From the NCBI RefSeq assembly GCF_002117125.1, contig NZ_CP019344.1:1488001-1552000 (forward strand): a stretch of 64,000 nt of DNA, written 5' to 3'. This stretch comes from Nonlabens spongiae. Its GTDB lineage: Bacteria > Bacteroidota > Bacteroidia > Flavobacteriales > Flavobacteriaceae. The position numbers and the translations under genes were made by a program. Under the pieces are notes generated by a model. That model made no database searches and had not been told where the DNA came from. It saw nothing but the letters and a program-made list of their open reading frames with translations. Shown piece after piece: positions 61,960-64,000 of the stretch (position 1 is the first letter of the stretch; the number at the start of each line of letters is the position of its first letter).

Positions 61960-64000
61960 CTAATCGAATTTTTTCTCTAGTGACAGCAGGAAGGCAAAAT
62001 CAAGCGCTACTTCTTTAATAGCATCATATCTACCTGATGCACCACTATGACCGCTATCCATATCAGTTTTGAATAATATCATACCCTCTCCCGTGTTAGA
62101 CTCTCTCAACTTAGCCACCCATTTTGCGGGTTCCCAATATTGAACTTGACTGTCATGATAACCCGTGGTCACAAAAACGTTAGGATAAGCTTGCTTTTTA
62201 ACCTGATCATAGGGAGAGTAGCTCAACATATAATCATAACTTTCCTTCAAGTTAGGATTCCCCCACTCGTCATACTCACCTGTGGTAAGCGGTATGGAAT
62301 CATCTAGCATGGTAGTAACTACGTCCACAAAAGGCACAGCACTCAAAATACCATTATATAATTGCGGAGCCATATTCATAATAGCACCCATGAGCAAACC
62401 TCCAGCTGAACCACCTGATGCGTATAGCTGCTTTGCACTGGTATACCGCTGCTCAATCAAATATTTACTGCATGCGATAAAATCTGTAAACGTATTGCGC
62501 TTAGAAAACATTTTACCGTTTTCATACCATTCCCTCCCCAAATATTCTCCACCTCTCACATGAGCGATGGCAAAAACAAAACCTCGATCCAGCAAACTCA
62601 ATCTAGAAAGTGAGAAATATGGATCTATGGTTGAGCCATAACTTCCATAACCGTAGATGAGCACGGGATTCTCCCCATTTTTTTCCATTCCTTTTTTGTA
62701 GACGAGACTGATCGGAATTTTTTCTCCATCATCAGCGGTTGCCCAGATGCGTTCAGATTCATAATTCTCTGGGGAGAAATCTGGGTCTTCAATGGGCTGC
62801 ATCTTGAGGATCACCTCTTCACGAGTCTCCATGTCAAATTCTACAATTGAAGGAGGAGTTGTGAGAGAATTATAGGTATACCTCAACTTTGTGGTGTCGT
62901 AATTAAAATTGGCATTTGTGTATGCCGTATACGTTTCACTTGAAAAAGGCAGGAAATAATCTACCGTTCCATCCCAAGCCCTGATTCTAATGCGGTTCAA
63001 CCCATTAAAACGGTCTGAAATCACTAGAAATTTTCTAAAAATGTCAATATCTTCAAGCAAAACCTTAGGATCATGTGGAATCAAATCCTCCCAATTTTCC
63101 ATGCCAGGCATGGTTACGGGTGTGGTCATTACCTTAAAATTGTAAGCTCCATCCTTGTTCGTCATTATGTAGAACTTATCCTCATAATGCGATATGCTGT
63201 ATTCCATTTCTGGCTGTCGCACTTGGATAATCTGGAAGTCTTCTTGAGGCTGATCGGCATTGATAAATCTAACTTCGTCAGATAGTGTAGATGAAGACTT
63301 GATCATGATATACCGTTGCGACATGGTTTTGTACACGTAACAATTAAAAGTCTCCTCAGCCTCTTCAAATATCAATTCAGCAGTTTTAGGATCATCTCCC
63401 AGTCTGTATTTAAAGATTTGATTAGCACGAAGTGTCTGTGGATCTTTGCGCGTAAAGAACAAAGTTTTATTATCATTTGCCCATACTGCTGATCCTGTGG
63501 TTAGAGCTATTTCATTCTGAGAAATCTCGTCAGTCTCAAGATTTTTGACGTGAATGGTGTACTCCCTTCTACCCACGGTATCCACTCCGTAAGTAACAAG
63601 CCTATTGTCTGGCGAGACATTGAGCGAGGTGAGCTTGTAGTAATCGTGGCCTTTCGCCATTTTATTAACGTTGAACAAGAGTTCCACATCATCTGTCCCG
63701 TCCTTTCTTCTGTAGAAATAGGGATAGCTCTCTCCTATTTTCATCTTGCTGAAATACCAGTATCCATTTAGTAAATAAGGTACCGACTCATCATCTTCTT
63801 TGATACGCCCTTTGATTTCTTCAAACAGCATTTCTTTGAGATCGTTTGTATCAGCAGTCATTTGCTCGTAATAAGCATTCTCCTGATTCAAGTAGTCAAT
63901 AACCTCTGGCGCATCCCGTTCAGCCATCCATTGATAGTTATCCACACGCTGGTGCCCGTGTTTATCGTGAATAAAGGGTATCTTTTTGGCTACTGGAGGT
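61960..64000 (-). CDS. Oligopeptidase B (S9 family peptidase), 5' end outside window
   Basis: The frame reads through the window edge on the minus strand, with KIPFIHDKHGHQRVDNYQWM visible upstream of an internal GTG, so the start is missing and about 680 codons are seen. The N-terminal part is the beta-propeller; the C-terminal alpha/beta hydrolase has YGYGSYGSTIDPYFS, HVRGGEYLGREWYENG, the nucleophile in ASGGSAGGLLMG and the histidine region SGHSGASGRYD. It cleaves peptides after basic residues. It has no signal peptide in view, but the N-terminus is unseen. Confidence 0.94.
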   Translation of the reverse strand, partial: PPVAKKIPFIHDKHGHQRVDNYQWMAERDAPEVIDYLNQENAYYEQMTADTNDLKEMLFEEIKGRIKEDDESVPYLLNGYWYFSKMKIGESYPYFYRRKDGTDDVELLFNVNKMAKGHDYYKLTSLNVSPDNRLVTYGVDTVGRREYTIHVKNLETDEISQNEIALTTGSAVWANDNKTLFFTRKDPQTLRANQIFKYRLGDDPKTAELIFEEAEETFNCYVYKTMSQRYIMIKSSSTLSDEVRFINADQPQEDFQIIQVRQPEMEYSISHYEDKFYIMTNKDGAYNFKVMTTPVTMPGMENWEDLIPHDPKVLLEDIDIFRKFLVISDRFNGLNRIRIRAWDGTVDYFLPFSSETYTAYTNANFNYDTTKLRYTYNSLTTPPSIVEFDMETREEVILKMQPIEDPDFSPENYESERIWATADDGEKIPISLVYKKGMEKNGENPVLIYGYGSYGSTIDPYFSLSRLSLLDRGFVFAIAHVRGGEYLGREWYENGKMFSKRNTFTDFIACSKYLIEQRYTSAKQLYASGGSAGGLLMGAIMNMAPQLYNGILSAVPFVDVVTTMLDDSIPLTTGEYDEWGNPNLKESYDYMLSYSPYDQVKKQAYPNVFVTTGYHDSQVQYWEPAKWVAKLRESNTGEGMILFKTDMDSGHSGASGRYDAIKEVALDFAFLLSLEKKFD

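Noticed and set aside
1-64000. tRNA, rRNA, riboswitches and insertion sequences
   Set aside because: By eye I found no cloverleaf, ribosomal segment, aptamer-like leader or transposase; a covariance-model scan would be needed to exclude small RNAs.

Overview
The window is a stretch of chromosome from a marine-type member of the Flavobacteriaceae (Bacteroidota). Evidence: a type IX secretion C-terminal tail, Bacteroidetes -7 promoter boxes (TAnnTTTG), OmpA lipoproteins with family-typical signals, menaquinone synthesis (menA), a serine palmitoyltransferase-like enzyme, moderate-to-low GC, and many TTG/GTG starts in tightly packed operons. The very frequent palindrome CGCTTTCGCGAAAGCG resembles that of Nonlabens/Dokdonia-like genomes, but I cannot fix the genus without a search.

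Region 1 (1-25930) is mostly housekeeping. It holds the 3' end of dnaN, two envelope lipoproteins, an SF2 helicase, a DedA-like membrane protein, an OmpA lipoprotein, a family 2 glycosyltransferase, a solitary PD-(D/E)XK nuclease domain protein, and holA-menA. Then come oxyR, a secreted PQQ-type sugar dehydrogenase, a membrane-anchored cytochrome c, and tpx-dgkA. An ftsK-lolA-lptF/G-ribB run follows, then murQ, an OstA-like protein, a class III aminotransferase, and a TPR protein next to a CpsB-type phosphatase.

Region 2 (25963-56445, almost all minus strand) is one large polysaccharide locus. Reading in the direction of transcription it has: sugar-nucleotide enzymes (ugd, a TviC/WbpP-like epimerase, a TviB/WbpO-like dehydrogenase, rmlB, rmlC, rmlA, wecB, wecC); a Wzx flippase, a sulfotransferase-like gene, a Wzy-like polymerase and three glycosyltransferases; a PaaK/CapK-like adenylating enzyme, a bi-domain oxidoreductase and a heparinase II/III-like protein; a glycosyltransferase, two small phosphoglycosyl transferases, a PglD-like acetyltransferase and a DegT aminotransferase; a tiny protein with an exosortase-like tail; a CapD/PglF-like dehydratase; and Wza- and Wzc-like export proteins. 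The CpsB-like phosphatase that would oppose Wzc lies convergent to it. The predicted product is an acidic, possibly sulfated and bacillosamine-containing, Wzx/Wzy-type polysaccharide.

Region 3 (56664-64000) holds an OmpA/TSP3 porin-like protein, a decayed outer-membrane beta-barrel gene, a serine palmitoyltransferase-like enzyme, a cysteine synthase family enzyme and a 5'-truncated oligopeptidase B.

The most striking signal is not a gene. It is a perfect palindrome with 14-nt core GCTTTCGCGAAAGC that occurs 15 times intact, nine times between genes and six times inside genes. A sixteenth copy, inside the heparinase-like gene, is split by two different hairpin-forming inserts of 24 and 27 nt. 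Both inserts preserve the reading frame, and removing them restores the perfect palindrome.
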